Source: an uncultured Bacteroidales bacterium (lineage in GTDB: Bacteria > Bacteroidota > Bacteroidia > Bacteroidales > UBA932). From it: a DNA stretch of 64,000 nt. Every line of letters begins with the position of its first letter. Position 1 is the first letter of the stretch. Location: assembly GCA_900316795.1 (NCBI GenBank), contig ONEF01000003.1, forward strand, positions 124,001 to 188,000. Direction: 5' to 3'. The notes beneath the pieces were generated by a model. That model had not been told where the DNA came from, did no database searches, and saw nothing but the letters and a program-made list of their open reading frames with translations. A program made the position numbers and the translations under genes. This document shows positions 8,939-16,953 of the stretch, one piece after another.

Positions 8939-11077
8939 ATGAGAACATTATTCAGACAGCCACGCATTTTTGCCCTGATGGCATCTCTTGGAATAGTTTC
9001 CTTGCTTGCAATATCTTGCGGAGGAGAAGGTAAAGACAAACCGGGACCTAACAGCGGAGGCGGCGGAGGAGGAACCACGACAGAAACTCTGAGCGTAAGC
9101 CCAACTACCCTTTCCCTGGCTGCAGGAGCATCCGGAACCATAAGCATCACATCCAATGTAGCATGGACTGTAAGTGCCCCAAGCGGATATACAGCAACTC
9201 CTACTTCAGGCAGCAACAATGGTTCAGTAAAGGTTACCGCCGGTTCTACGGCAGCCGGTGGCACTCTTACAATCAAGGGCGGCAGCAAATCCGTAAGCGT
9301 GACCTTGAGCGCTCCTGCTGCTGCAGCTGTCACTGTCTTACCTGAAAGCGTTTCTATTCCTGCAACTGCGGGGACCGCAACTTTCCAGATAAACTGTGCT
9401 GGTTCCTGGACCGTTACTCTTCCAAGCCCTAAACCGGCGTGGCTTACTTCTGTAACTCCCGCTTCCGGAACCGGAAATGCAACCGTTACAATCAATACTG
9501 GCAACTATACCGAAAAGACAAAGGCTTCTTCCTTCCTGACCGTCAAAAGCGGTTCCAACACCAAGTACGTGACAATCACCAAGGAAGCTGCAAGCAACAC
9601 AGCACCTACCAAGCCTTCAGGCCTGAAACCGAGCGGCAGCGGAATTGAGACCATAACCGAATTCTCCTGGAATGCATCAACAGACACGGACGGAGATGCT
9701 CTCAAATACACAGTAATGCTCTCAAAGGACAACAATACCTGGACATCCTTTGACCCTACCGACAAGACTACTGTTTTGAACAAGGAGGAGATGGAAAAGA
9801 ATACCACCTACTACTACAAGGTTGTCGCCGATGACGGCTACGACGGAGGAAAAGTGGAAAGTGACGTGACAACTTTCACAACGGGAAGCACCAAATCTTA
9901 CTGGGCAGATGGAGAGGCAAGGCTGTATGAAGTCAATTCAGACGGCTCCATAACCGAAGTATCTTCTACTTCCAGACCTTTCAAACTTGTATATACCGGA
10001 GACGGTTACACCCAGGACCTGTACAAGTACGGCGGGCAGTTTGACCAGGAAGTTGATGCAGGTATCAAGGCCTTGTTTGAAATCCAGCCTTACCGGTACT
10101 ATTACAATTACTTTGCAGTCTATAAGGTTGCTGCATACTCCAATGAAGCCGGCATGAGTCAAGGCGCTACCGAATGGGACAATGCCCATACCAAGGTTGA
10201 CACCAAGTTCAAATGTTCCTGGGCAGGCGGAAATTCCACAGGCATCGGTTGCAGCACTGCCACTGTAATATCATTTGTAGCAGACAATGTTCCTGGAATG
10301 AAGGGAGCTTCAGACTATGAAACCAGGACAAACATAAGCAAGTCCCCTATCAGCATCGTCATAAATGCCAACCAGTATGCAGGAACCAATATCTGGACTT
10401 CAGGAAACATGAGCAGCGAGATAGGAATGATCTCCATAGCGCAGACTCCTGCAAGACACCCTGCTTCAGGTTCTTATGGAGGATTTGCATATACCCTCAG
10501 GCATGAATACGGCGGACACGGAATCGGACTTCTTGGAGATGAATATGTTTATTCAAGCTCTTCTCCATATCCAAAAGACAATGAGTCCACATTCCGTTAT
10601 TGGCAGAATCTTGGTGCATACTGCAACACTTACCTTCCTCAGTGGAACACTACCACCAGCGCATGGTATTCAGATTATGAGAACTGCAACATTTCACTTA
10701 CTCCAAAAGTACAGGGAGAAAACTGGAAGAGTTTTGCAGACAGGCCTGAATACAGTGCCTGCAACATCAGCCTTCACGCAGGAAGCGCCACTTACGGTGT
10801 AGGAATCTACCGCTCTGAGAACAGCAGCTGCATGATCAACAACATTCCTCACTTCAACACCATAAGCCGCTGGAAGATCTACTGCAGAATCAAGCTTACC
10901 GCAGGTGAGACACCTGACATTGAAGACTTCATAGCCCACGATTATGACAAGACCAACAGTTATGGTTCAGCAGCTCCGGCAACCAAGTCTGCGGCTGCGG
11001 CAACCGTTTCTGGCCATAGATGCGAGGGCCCTATGCTGATTGACCCTTACCACAAGAAACCTTACTTCCTGAAGTAA
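8939..11077 (+). CDS. lipoprotein metallopeptidase, BACON domains plus M64 (IgA peptidase family)
   Basis: A 712-residue exported zinc peptidase. The lipoprotein signal ends LLAISCGGEG (cysteine about residue 27) and is followed by a Gly-rich linker. Two BACON-like beta domains come next (about 50-125 and 128-215; TLSVSPTTLSLAAGASG and the SWTVTLPSPKPAWL pattern), then a fibronectin-III-like domain (about 222-315). The M64 catalytic domain occupies the rest. The zinc motif HEYGGHGIGLLGDEY starts at residue 522: H522, E523 and H527, with D534 and E535 in the position typical of M64. BACON domains usually bind glycans or mucin, so a mucosal glycoprotein target is plausible but inferred. It lies next to susCD but has its own promoter and terminator. 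Confidence 0.87.
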   Translation: MRTLFRQPRIFALMASLGIVSLLAISCGGEGKDKPGPNSGGGGGGTTTETLSVSPTTLSLAAGASGTISITSNVAWTVSAPSGYTATPTSGSNNGSVKVTAGSTAAGGTLTIKGGSKSVSVTLSAPAAAAVTVLPESVSIPATAGTATFQINCAGSWTVTLPSPKPAWLTSVTPASGTGNATVTINTGNYTEKTKASSFLTVKSGSNTKYVTITKEAASNTAPTKPSGLKPSGSGIETITEFSWNASTDTDGDALKYTVMLSKDNNTWTSFDPTDKTTVLNKEEMEKNTTYYYKVVADDGYDGGKVESDVTTFTTGSTKSYWADGEARLYEVNSDGSITEVSSTSRPFKLVYTGDGYTQDLYKYGGQFDQEVDAGIKALFEIQPYRYYYNYFAVYKVAAYSNEAGMSQGATEWDNAHTKVDTKFKCSWAGGNSTGIGCSTATVISFVADNVPGMKGASDYETRTNISKSPISIVINANQYAGTNIWTSGNMSSEIGMISIAQTPARHPASGSYGGFAYTLRHEYGGHGIGLLGDEYVYSSSSPYPKDNESTFRYWQNLGAYCNTYLPQWNTTTSAWYSDYENCNISLTPKVQGENWKSFADRPEYSACNISLHAGSATYGVGIYRSENSSCMINNIPHFNTISRWKIYCRIKLTAGETPDIEDFIAHDYDKTNSYGSAAPATKSAAAATVSGHRCEGPMLIDPYHKKPYFLK

Positions 11078-11098
11078 TATCTGGCAACATAAAAAGTC

Positions 11099-11132
11099 AA
11101 GGAGAGGCTCAGCGATGGACCTCTCCTTTTTT
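11099..11132 (+). terminator. intrinsic terminator of the M64 peptidase gene
   Basis: AAGGAGAGG and CCTCTCCTT pair across a loop of about 12 bases and are followed by TTTT. It lies about 20 bases after the stop codon. Confidence 0.8.
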
Positions 11133-11205
11133 GTAATAAGGCACGAAGTGCCCGGATGAAAGGCGGCACACCCCTGATGGATACTCACTGAGTGAGAAGA
11201 GTGAC

Positions 11206-11235
11206 AAAAAAAAAGGGGATGCGATTGCATCCCCT
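11206..11235 (-). terminator. intrinsic terminator of gdhA
   Basis: On minus, AGGGGATGC pairs with GCATCCCCT across a 4-base loop and is followed by nine T. It lies 24 bases past the gdhA stop codon. Confidence 0.9.
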
Positions 11236-11258
11236 ATAATTACTTAATTTCCCAGAAA

Positions 11259-12602
11259 TTAAATAATACCCTGCTCCAGCATAGCGGTAGCAACCTTCAT
11301 GAAGCCGGCGATGTTGGCACCCTTTACATAGTCAACATGACCATCTGGCTGAGTACCGTATTTAACGCACTGCTCGTGGATGCTCTCCATGATGAAGTGA
11401 AGCTTATCGTCAACTTCCTTTGCAGACCAGCTGATATGGCTTGCGTTCTGGGTCATTTCCAGACCTGAAGTAGCAACACCACCAGCGTTTACAGCCTTAC
11501 CAGGAGCGAAGAGGATACCGTTGTTCTGGAAATAGTGGATAGCGCCTGGCTGGCAACCCATGTTGGATACCTCGCAGCAGCACCAGCAACCATTCTTCTG
11601 AAGCTCCTTGGCGTCGTCCTCAGAAAGCTCGTTCTGGAAAGCGCAAGGGAGAGCGATGTCGCAAGGAATGCTCCAAGCCTTCTTGCCTGCAGTGAACTTA
11701 GCCTGTCCAGGGAACTTGGTAGCCATATCCTCAACCTTGTTGCGGTTGGAAGCACGCATTTCAAGCATATAAGCAATCATCTCGTCGGTAATGCCATCCG
11801 GAATCTCGCATACTCCATCAGGACCGGAGATGGCAACTACCTTGGCACCAAGCTGCTTTGCCTTTGTAGCGGCACCCCAAGCAACGTTACCGAAACCTGA
11901 GAGAGCAACCTTCTTGCCCTGGATGTCCTTTCCAGCCTTGTGGAGAAGATGCTGGGTGAAGTACAGAGCGCCGAAACCGGTAGCCTCTGGACGAAGGATA
12001 GAACCTCCCCAAGTAGCTCCCTTTCCGGTGAGAACTCCTGTGTTGTACTCTCTAGCAAGCTTCTTGTACATTCCGTAGAGATAACCGATCTCGCGGCCAC
12101 CTACTCCTACGTCACCTGCAGGGATATCCTGATCAGGGCCGATGCACTGCCAAAGTTCAGTCATGAAGGCCTGGCAGAAACGCATGATCTCGTCGTTTGA
12201 CTTTCCTACCGGATCAAAGTCAGAACCACCCTTTGCACCACCCATAGGGAGGGTAGTCAGAGCGTTTTTGAAAGTCTGCTCAAAACCGAGGAACTTAAGC
12301 ATTGAAGGAACAACTGCCTTGTGGAAACGAAGACCTCCCTTGTAAGGGCCTATGGCGCTGTTGAACTGGATACGATAACCGAGGTTAGTCTGAACTTCTC
12401 CCTTGTCGTCAACCCAAGTTACACGGAAAGTGAAGATACGGTCTGGCTCGACCATTCTTTCAACGATTTTTGCCTTTTCGAATTCAGGATGCTGGTTATA
12501 AACCTCCTCGATGCTTTCGAGAACTTCCTGAACGGCCTGAAGGTACTCATTCTCACCAGGATGCTTAGCAGCCAGGTTAGCCATAATTTCAGCTGTTTTC
12601 AT
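11259..12602 (-). CDS. gdhA: NADP-specific glutamate dehydrogenase
   Basis: Cytosolic reductive amination of 2-oxoglutarate with ammonia to L-glutamate, the main ammonia-assimilation route in Bacteroidales. The substrate domain has GGLRFHKAV and the lysine motif PMGGAKGGSDFDP. The Rossmann domain has VALSGFGNVAWGAATKA. At 447 residues it matches the hexameric small GDH class, and the GNVAWG type with an adjacent SGPDG is usual for NADP enzymes. It lies downstream of the genes for 2-oxoglutarate:ferredoxin oxidoreductase, which uses the same keto acid; 70 bases separate it from korB, so co-transcription is uncertain. I see no TAnnTTTG element in that gap. Confidence 0.95.
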   Translation of the reverse strand: MKTAEIMANLAAKHPGENEYLQAVQEVLESIEEVYNQHPEFEKAKIVERMVEPDRIFTFRVTWVDDKGEVQTNLGYRIQFNSAIGPYKGGLRFHKAVVPSMLKFLGFEQTFKNALTTLPMGGAKGGSDFDPVGKSNDEIMRFCQAFMTELWQCIGPDQDIPAGDVGVGGREIGYLYGMYKKLAREYNTGVLTGKGATWGGSILRPEATGFGALYFTQHLLHKAGKDIQGKKVALSGFGNVAWGAATKAKQLGAKVVAISGPDGVCEIPDGITDEMIAYMLEMRASNRNKVEDMATKFPGQAKFTAGKKAWSIPCDIALPCAFQNELSEDDAKELQKNGCWCCCEVSNMGCQPGAIHYFQNNGILFAPGKAVNAGGVATSGLEMTQNASHISWSAKEVDDKLHFIMESIHEQCVKYGTQPDGHVDYVKGANIAGFMKVATAMLEQGII

Positions 12603-12672
12603 ATTAGATTATGATTTAAAAAATTGGTTTTGTTATAATGTGTGTGTATAAAATTCATTTATTCTCAGCGAC

Positions 12673-13689
12673 TTATTCTACAGTCCACGTCGCACCGCTG
12701 TGGAGCAGCTCGTCCATGTTGTGGATCTTGGCCTTGGCTTTGACTTCATCCATCTGATAGTAGATGCTGTCGTCGTAGGTCTTGTCTGCAACATCTCGGA
12801 TAACACCCAAAGCCACAGGGAAGTCAGGGCCTTTCATGTCAACAAGCATAGAGTGGATTCCGAAATTGTCCTCCTTGGAATTATGAACCAGGAGGTCTTT
12901 CTCGGTGATTCCGTTTTCTCCAAGCTTTACAACCTTGAGCTTCAGGCCGTCAAGGATGATTCCCTTGTCACGGTCCTTGCCGAAGATCATAGGCTCCCCG
13001 TCGCGGAGGATGATGGTGCGGTCTGCCCTTACTGCGCGGTCAGAAATGTCTGCATGGGTTCCGTTGTTGTAAATCATGCAGTTGACAAGCATCTCCATCA
13101 CTGAAGTTCCGTCATGCATTGCCGCCCTGACCATAATCTCCTGGTTGAGGGCGAGCTCGCTGTCGAGGCTCCTTGCAAAGAATGTACCCCTTGCCCCAAG
13201 AACAAGTTCACCCGGGGTGAAAGGATACTCTATGGTTCCGTAAGGAGAAGTTTTGGTTACCATTCCGAACCTCGAAGTTGGAGAATACTGGCCTTTGGTA
13301 AGACCGTATATGCGGTTGTTGAACAGGATGATGTTGACGTCTATGTTACGGCGGATCTCGTGGATGAAATGGTTACCTCCAATTGCCAGGGCGTCTCCGT
13401 CTCCGGTCATCTGCCAGACAGAAAGTTTAGGGTTTGCCACCTTCATTCCTGTTGCCAGGGCACCAGCCCTGCCGTGGATGCCGTGGAACCCGTAAGTGTT
13501 CATATAGTAAGGGAAGCGGCTTGAGCATCCGATTCCTGACACAAAGACAAACTGCTCTTTGGTATATCCCCTCTTCTCGCAGATCTCAGGCATCGCCCTG
13601 AGTACTGCCGCAAGAATGGCGTGGTCTCCGCAACCCGGGCACCACTTTACTATCTGGTCGCTCTTGAAATCTTGCTGTGTATATTTCAT
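12673..13689 (-). CDS. korB: 2-oxoglutarate:ferredoxin oxidoreductase, beta subunit
   Basis: Thiamine-diphosphate-binding subunit of the enzyme that oxidatively decarboxylates 2-oxoglutarate to succinyl-CoA with ferredoxin as electron acceptor, or runs in reverse. Visible features are the N-terminal KWCPGCGDHAIL, the cysteine VSGIGCSSRFPYY, and the ThDP/Mg motif TGDGDALAIGG followed by NIILFNNRIYGLTKGQYSPT. The SPTS tail after the GQ motif and the pairing with a fused gamma-alpha subunit favour 2-oxoacid (2-oxoglutarate) over pyruvate specificity, but this is not proof. It starts 17 bases after korA. Confidence 0.9.
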   Translation of the reverse strand: MKYTQQDFKSDQIVKWCPGCGDHAILAAVLRAMPEICEKRGYTKEQFVFVSGIGCSSRFPYYMNTYGFHGIHGRAGALATGMKVANPKLSVWQMTGDGDALAIGGNHFIHEIRRNIDVNIILFNNRIYGLTKGQYSPTSRFGMVTKTSPYGTIEYPFTPGELVLGARGTFFARSLDSELALNQEIMVRAAMHDGTSVMEMLVNCMIYNNGTHADISDRAVRADRTIILRDGEPMIFGKDRDKGIILDGLKLKVVKLGENGITEKDLLVHNSKEDNFGIHSMLVDMKGPDFPVALGVIRDVADKTYDDSIYYQMDEVKAKAKIHNMDELLHSGATWTVE

Positions 13690-13706
13690 AACTTTTCCTC
13701 CGATGG

Positions 13707-15536
13707 TTAAAGTGCCTTTACTGCGTCCACAATCTCGTGAACCATAAATGGCTGGCCCTGTACTTTATTGAGCTGCAGATACTTGAACTGAGGAAGCTTT
13801 GCCCTCAGGTAGTCTGCAAACTGTCCGCTGTTGAGCTCGCATACAAGAATCTTCTTGTAGTGGCTGAATACCTCGGCGGTGTTCTTAGGCAGCGGGTTGA
13901 TATAGTCAAACTGGGCAAATCCCACACTCTTTCCTTCCTCCAGAAGCTGTGAGGTTGCAGTGTAGAGATGGCCGTATGTTCCGCCCCAACCTACAAGCAG
14001 AACGTCTGCTTCCTTCTGCCCGTAAACTTCAAGTTCCGGAATGCAGTCTGCAACCTTTGCCAGTTTGGTGGCGCGGTTGCGTACCATCATCTCGTGAACC
14101 TCAGGATCTGAAGACACGGCCCCGGCAGGAGTCTTCTCCAGACCTCCGACCCTATGCTCCAAGCCTGGTGTTCCAGGTATGGCCCACTTCCTTACAAATG
14201 TCTGAGGATCTCTCTCGAACGGCTTGAACTTGCCTTCACATTCGGTTATGATCGGAGGGTTGATAGAAGGATAGTCACTCATTGAAGGAATCTTCCAAGG
14301 CTCGCTTCCGTTGCCGAGGTAGCCCTCTGAAAGGAAGACTACAGGCATCATGTGCTCCATAGCGTACTTTGCCGCATAGAAGGCAGCCCTGAAGCAGTCT
14401 GATGGAGTTCTGGCTGCCATTACCATAACAGGGCACTCGCCGTTTCTTCCGTAGAGAGCCTGACCGAGGTCGGTCTGCTCTGTCTTGGTAGGGATACCAG
14501 TGGAAGGACCGCTCCTCTGAACATCCACAACTACAAGCGGGAGCTCAGCGATGCAGGCAAGTCCCAAAGCCTCGCTCTTGAGGGAAAGACCAGGACCGGA
14601 AGTAGTGGTAACTGCCATGTTACCGGCATAAGCCGCTCCGATGGAAGTGCAGATACCGGAAATCTCGTCCTCACACTGCATTGTCTTGACTCCCAGATTC
14701 TTGTGAATAGCAAGCTCTTCCAGGATTGCAGTTGCCGGAGTTATAGGATAAGAACCTACGAACATAGGCCTTCCGCTCTTTTCTGAAGCGGCTATAAGGC
14801 CCCATGCAGTTGCCTGGTTTCCGTTGATGCTGCGGTAAACACCCTTCTCCAGCTTGGCCGGTTCAATGGTGTAGGTGTTGCCTATAGCGTGAGTATTGTG
14901 GGCGTAATTGTAACCATCGTTGAGAACCTTTATATTAGGTTCTATCAGATCTGGCTTCTTGGCAAACTTCTTCCTCAGATAAGCTTCTGTAAAATGAAGA
15001 GGACGGTTGAACATGAAATAGCACATTCCCAATGTGAAAATGTTCTTGCACCTGACGATGGACTTGAGGTCCATTCCGCTGTCCTTCAGACTTTCCTTGG
15101 TAAGAGAAGTGATAGGAGCCCAAATGATGTTATAATCCTGAAGATTGAGTTCCTCAACAGGATCAAGTGTCTTGAATCCTGCCTTTTCCAAGCCCTGCTT
15201 GTCAAAAGAATCCTCATCAAGAATAATGCTTCCGCCAGGTTTTGCAAACTTGGCGTTAGCCATAAGTGCAGCCGGGTTCATAGATACCAGAACATCTGCA
15301 AGATCTCCAGGAGTCTTGACATCGCCCTGGCCTATATGCACTTGAAAACCGGAAACACCGGAAACGGTGCCCTGAGGAGCCCTGATTTCAGCTGGATAGT
15401 CCGGGAAGGTAGATATCTCATTTCCGTACAGTGCAGATGCATCTGCGAACAAAGTACCTGTGAGCTGCATTCCATCTCCGGAGTCTCCAGTAAAACGGAT
15501 TACCACATCCTTAACGTCAACCACTTTACGTTCCAT
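13707..15536 (-). CDS. korA: 2-oxoglutarate:ferredoxin oxidoreductase, fused gamma-alpha subunit
   Basis: A 609-residue fusion. The N-terminal gamma domain (about 10-180) has RFTGDSGDGMQLTG and binds the CoA side. The alpha pyrimidine-binding domain (about 215-600) has GSYPITPATAILEELA, QCEDEISGICTSIGAAYAG, TTTSGPGLSLKSEALG and QRSGPSTGIPTKTEQTDL. This gamma-alpha fusion is the common KorA form. It is the first gene of korAB. A TATATTTG element with TTG 20 bases upstream lies about 50 bases before the ATG at 15536. Confidence 0.92.
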   Translation of the reverse strand: MERKVVDVKDVVIRFTGDSGDGMQLTGTLFADASALYGNEISTFPDYPAEIRAPQGTVSGVSGFQVHIGQGDVKTPGDLADVLVSMNPAALMANAKFAKPGGSIILDEDSFDKQGLEKAGFKTLDPVEELNLQDYNIIWAPITSLTKESLKDSGMDLKSIVRCKNIFTLGMCYFMFNRPLHFTEAYLRKKFAKKPDLIEPNIKVLNDGYNYAHNTHAIGNTYTIEPAKLEKGVYRSINGNQATAWGLIAASEKSGRPMFVGSYPITPATAILEELAIHKNLGVKTMQCEDEISGICTSIGAAYAGNMAVTTTSGPGLSLKSEALGLACIAELPLVVVDVQRSGPSTGIPTKTEQTDLGQALYGRNGECPVMVMAARTPSDCFRAAFYAAKYAMEHMMPVVFLSEGYLGNGSEPWKIPSMSDYPSINPPIITECEGKFKPFERDPQTFVRKWAIPGTPGLEHRVGGLEKTPAGAVSSDPEVHEMMVRNRATKLAKVADCIPELEVYGQKEADVLLVGWGGTYGHLYTATSQLLEEGKSVGFAQFDYINPLPKNTAEVFSHYKKILVCELNSGQFADYLRAKLPQFKYLQLNKVQGQPFMVHEIVDAVKAL

Positions 15537-15587
15537 AATAAAAGATTCGCGTATAGAAATACTTTCAATTAATCATTAAAATATTTC

Positions 15588-15618
15588 CAAATATAGACAA
15601 TCTTTCAACTCCGGACAA
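15588..15618 (-). promoter_or_regulatory. promoter of korAB
   Basis: On minus, TATATTTG (15595-15588) is preceded by TTG (15618-15616) with a 20-base spacer. Confidence 0.6.
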
Positions 15619-15658
15619 CAAAAATGCTATAATTTTTAAACAAACCTTTCAACACCGC

Positions 15659-15710
15659 CCTCCAATGATGCAGGATGGAGGTTGCCGGGCAAAGTTCAGG
15701 AACCTCCCGG
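15659..15710. other. overlapping inverted repeats between ompH terminator and korA promoter
   Basis: Three pairings share arms: CCTCCA (15659-15664) with TGGAGG (15676-15681), GGAGGTT (15677-15683) with AACCTCC (15701-15707), and CCGGG (15685-15689) with CCCGG (15706-15710). They exclude each other. The segment lies outside both flanking transcription units as I read them. No function is assigned. Confidence 0.4.
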
Positions 15711-15721
15711 ATGTTTTACAA

Positions 15722-15757
15722 AAAACGCCCGTATCCCATCTGGAATACGGGCGTTTT
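15722..15757 (-). terminator. terminator of the bamA-ompH operon
   Basis: AAAACGCCCGTAT and ATACGGGCGTTTT form a perfect 13-bp stem about a 10-base loop, with A-run and T-run ends that allow function on either strand. It starts 18 bases after the ompH stop codon. Confidence 0.9.
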
Positions 15758-15774
15758 ATATCTTTAAAAACAAT

Positions 15775-16326
15775 TTACTGAATCTGTGTAGGCTGAGTCT
15801 TGCTTGCAGGGATTCCGAGTTCTGCCTTTACCAAAGGAAGAAGATTTACGGAAGTTGTCTCATCGTGGTAGATGATGGCACCGGTTGCAAGATCGAAAAC
15901 ATAAGTCAGACCCTGAGCCTTGGCTACCTTGTCTATCGCCTCCTGGGCTTTCTTTACGACAGGAGTCATGAGGGTTTCCTGACGAGCGGCGAAGTCCTGC
16001 TCGGCCTGCTCCTGGAACTGGCGCACCCTCTGGATTATGCTGTTGATTTCATCTTCTTTGGTTTTCTTGATAGACTCGTTCCAGGTAGAGACTTTCTCAT
16101 TGTACTCCTGCATCTTGGTCTGGTAATCTGTCTGCATGGAGTTGATTGTCTCCTGAAGCTCCTTGCCGAACGCCTGAAGCTTTGTCAAAGCCTCATCTCT
16201 TTCAGGCATGAGAGCCACTATTTCCTGAGAATTGATGTGACCGAACTTCTGTGCAGAAGCTTTGGTCGGCATAAGGGCTGCACCAGCCAAAAGGGCTGCA
16301 ACCACAAACATGATTGTCTTCTTCAT
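15775..16326 (-). CDS. OmpH/Skp-family periplasmic chaperone (second copy)
   Basis: Periplasmic holdase for unfolded outer-membrane proteins delivered to BamA. It has a signal peptide ending TKASAQ (about residue 26), then FGHINSQEIVALMPE, the start of the Skp body, then a long charged coiled coil (about 50-115) and a small C-terminal beta segment (YVFDLATGAIIYHD). It is 183 residues, normal for the family. It is last in the operon nadK-uppS-bamA-ompH-ompH and is followed by a strong terminator. It is a diverged tandem copy of the gene just upstream. Confidence 0.88.
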   Translation of the reverse strand: MKKTIMFVVAALLAGAALMPTKASAQKFGHINSQEIVALMPERDEALTKLQAFGKELQETINSMQTDYQTKMQEYNEKVSTWNESIKKTKEDEINSIIQRVRQFQEQAEQDFAARQETLMTPVVKKAQEAIDKVAKAQGLTYVFDLATGAIIYHDETTSVNLLPLVKAELGIPASKTQPTQIQ

Positions 16327-16374
16327 AATCGTATTGCTGATTTTAATTATTTATTTGTTTCTCAAATCTATGGA

Positions 16375-16902
16375 TTACTTTATGGTAGGATAGAGCCTGA
16401 TAACCTGGTCGCTGAGGTCAGCAGAAGAGTCTGCATACACAACGCCCTGGGTTGTCGCGATATCTATTATGAGCAGATATCCTCCCTTTTCAGCTACAAT
16501 GTCAATGGCCTTCTGCACCCTTTCTTTTATCGGGTCCACAAGCTCCTGGGTCTTTTTCTGCATGACTCCGTCCTGCCCGAAATAAGACTGCTGCTTCTGT
16601 TTTGCAGCCTTTTCCTTGGAAATAATCTCTTCCTCCTTAGCCTGCCTCTGCGATGCACTCAAGGAAGCCTTCTGCTTCTGATAGGTGTTGTAGAGTTTTT
16701 CAATCTCAGAAAAATCTTTTTTGACCAGTTCCTGGTACTGGTTTCCCAAAGCCTCCAGTTTTTCAGTGGCAACTTTATATTCTGGTATAGCCGAAAGTAT
16801 TGTTTCGGTATTCACATAGCCACATTTCTGCGGAACATTCTGCGCTGAAGCCTGAAGGCATACAAACATAGATGCAACTGCCAGAACCAATAATTTCTTC
16901 AT
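16375..16902 (-). CDS. OmpH/Skp-family periplasmic chaperone (first copy)
   Basis: Same family as the next gene. The signal peptide MKKLLVLAVASMFVCLQASA is followed by QNVPQKCGYVNTETILSAIP, then a Lys/Glu/Gln-rich coiled coil, and a C-terminal strand GYLLIIDIATTQGVVYAD. It is 175 residues long. It lies 51 bases after bamA, the usual bamA-skp order, which supports a role in barrel assembly. The two copies share the layout but only modest sequence, so they are old duplicates and may serve different clients or form mixed trimers (inference). Confidence 0.9.
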   Translation of the reverse strand: MKKLLVLAVASMFVCLQASAQNVPQKCGYVNTETILSAIPEYKVATEKLEALGNQYQELVKKDFSEIEKLYNTYQKQKASLSASQRQAKEEEIISKEKAAKQKQQSYFGQDGVMQKKTQELVDPIKERVQKAIDIVAEKGGYLLIIDIATTQGVVYADSSADLSDQVIRLYPTIK

Positions 16903-16953
16903 GATGTTTCCTCCTTATATAAAATTGAACATTATCCGGTCTTGAACAAAGGA

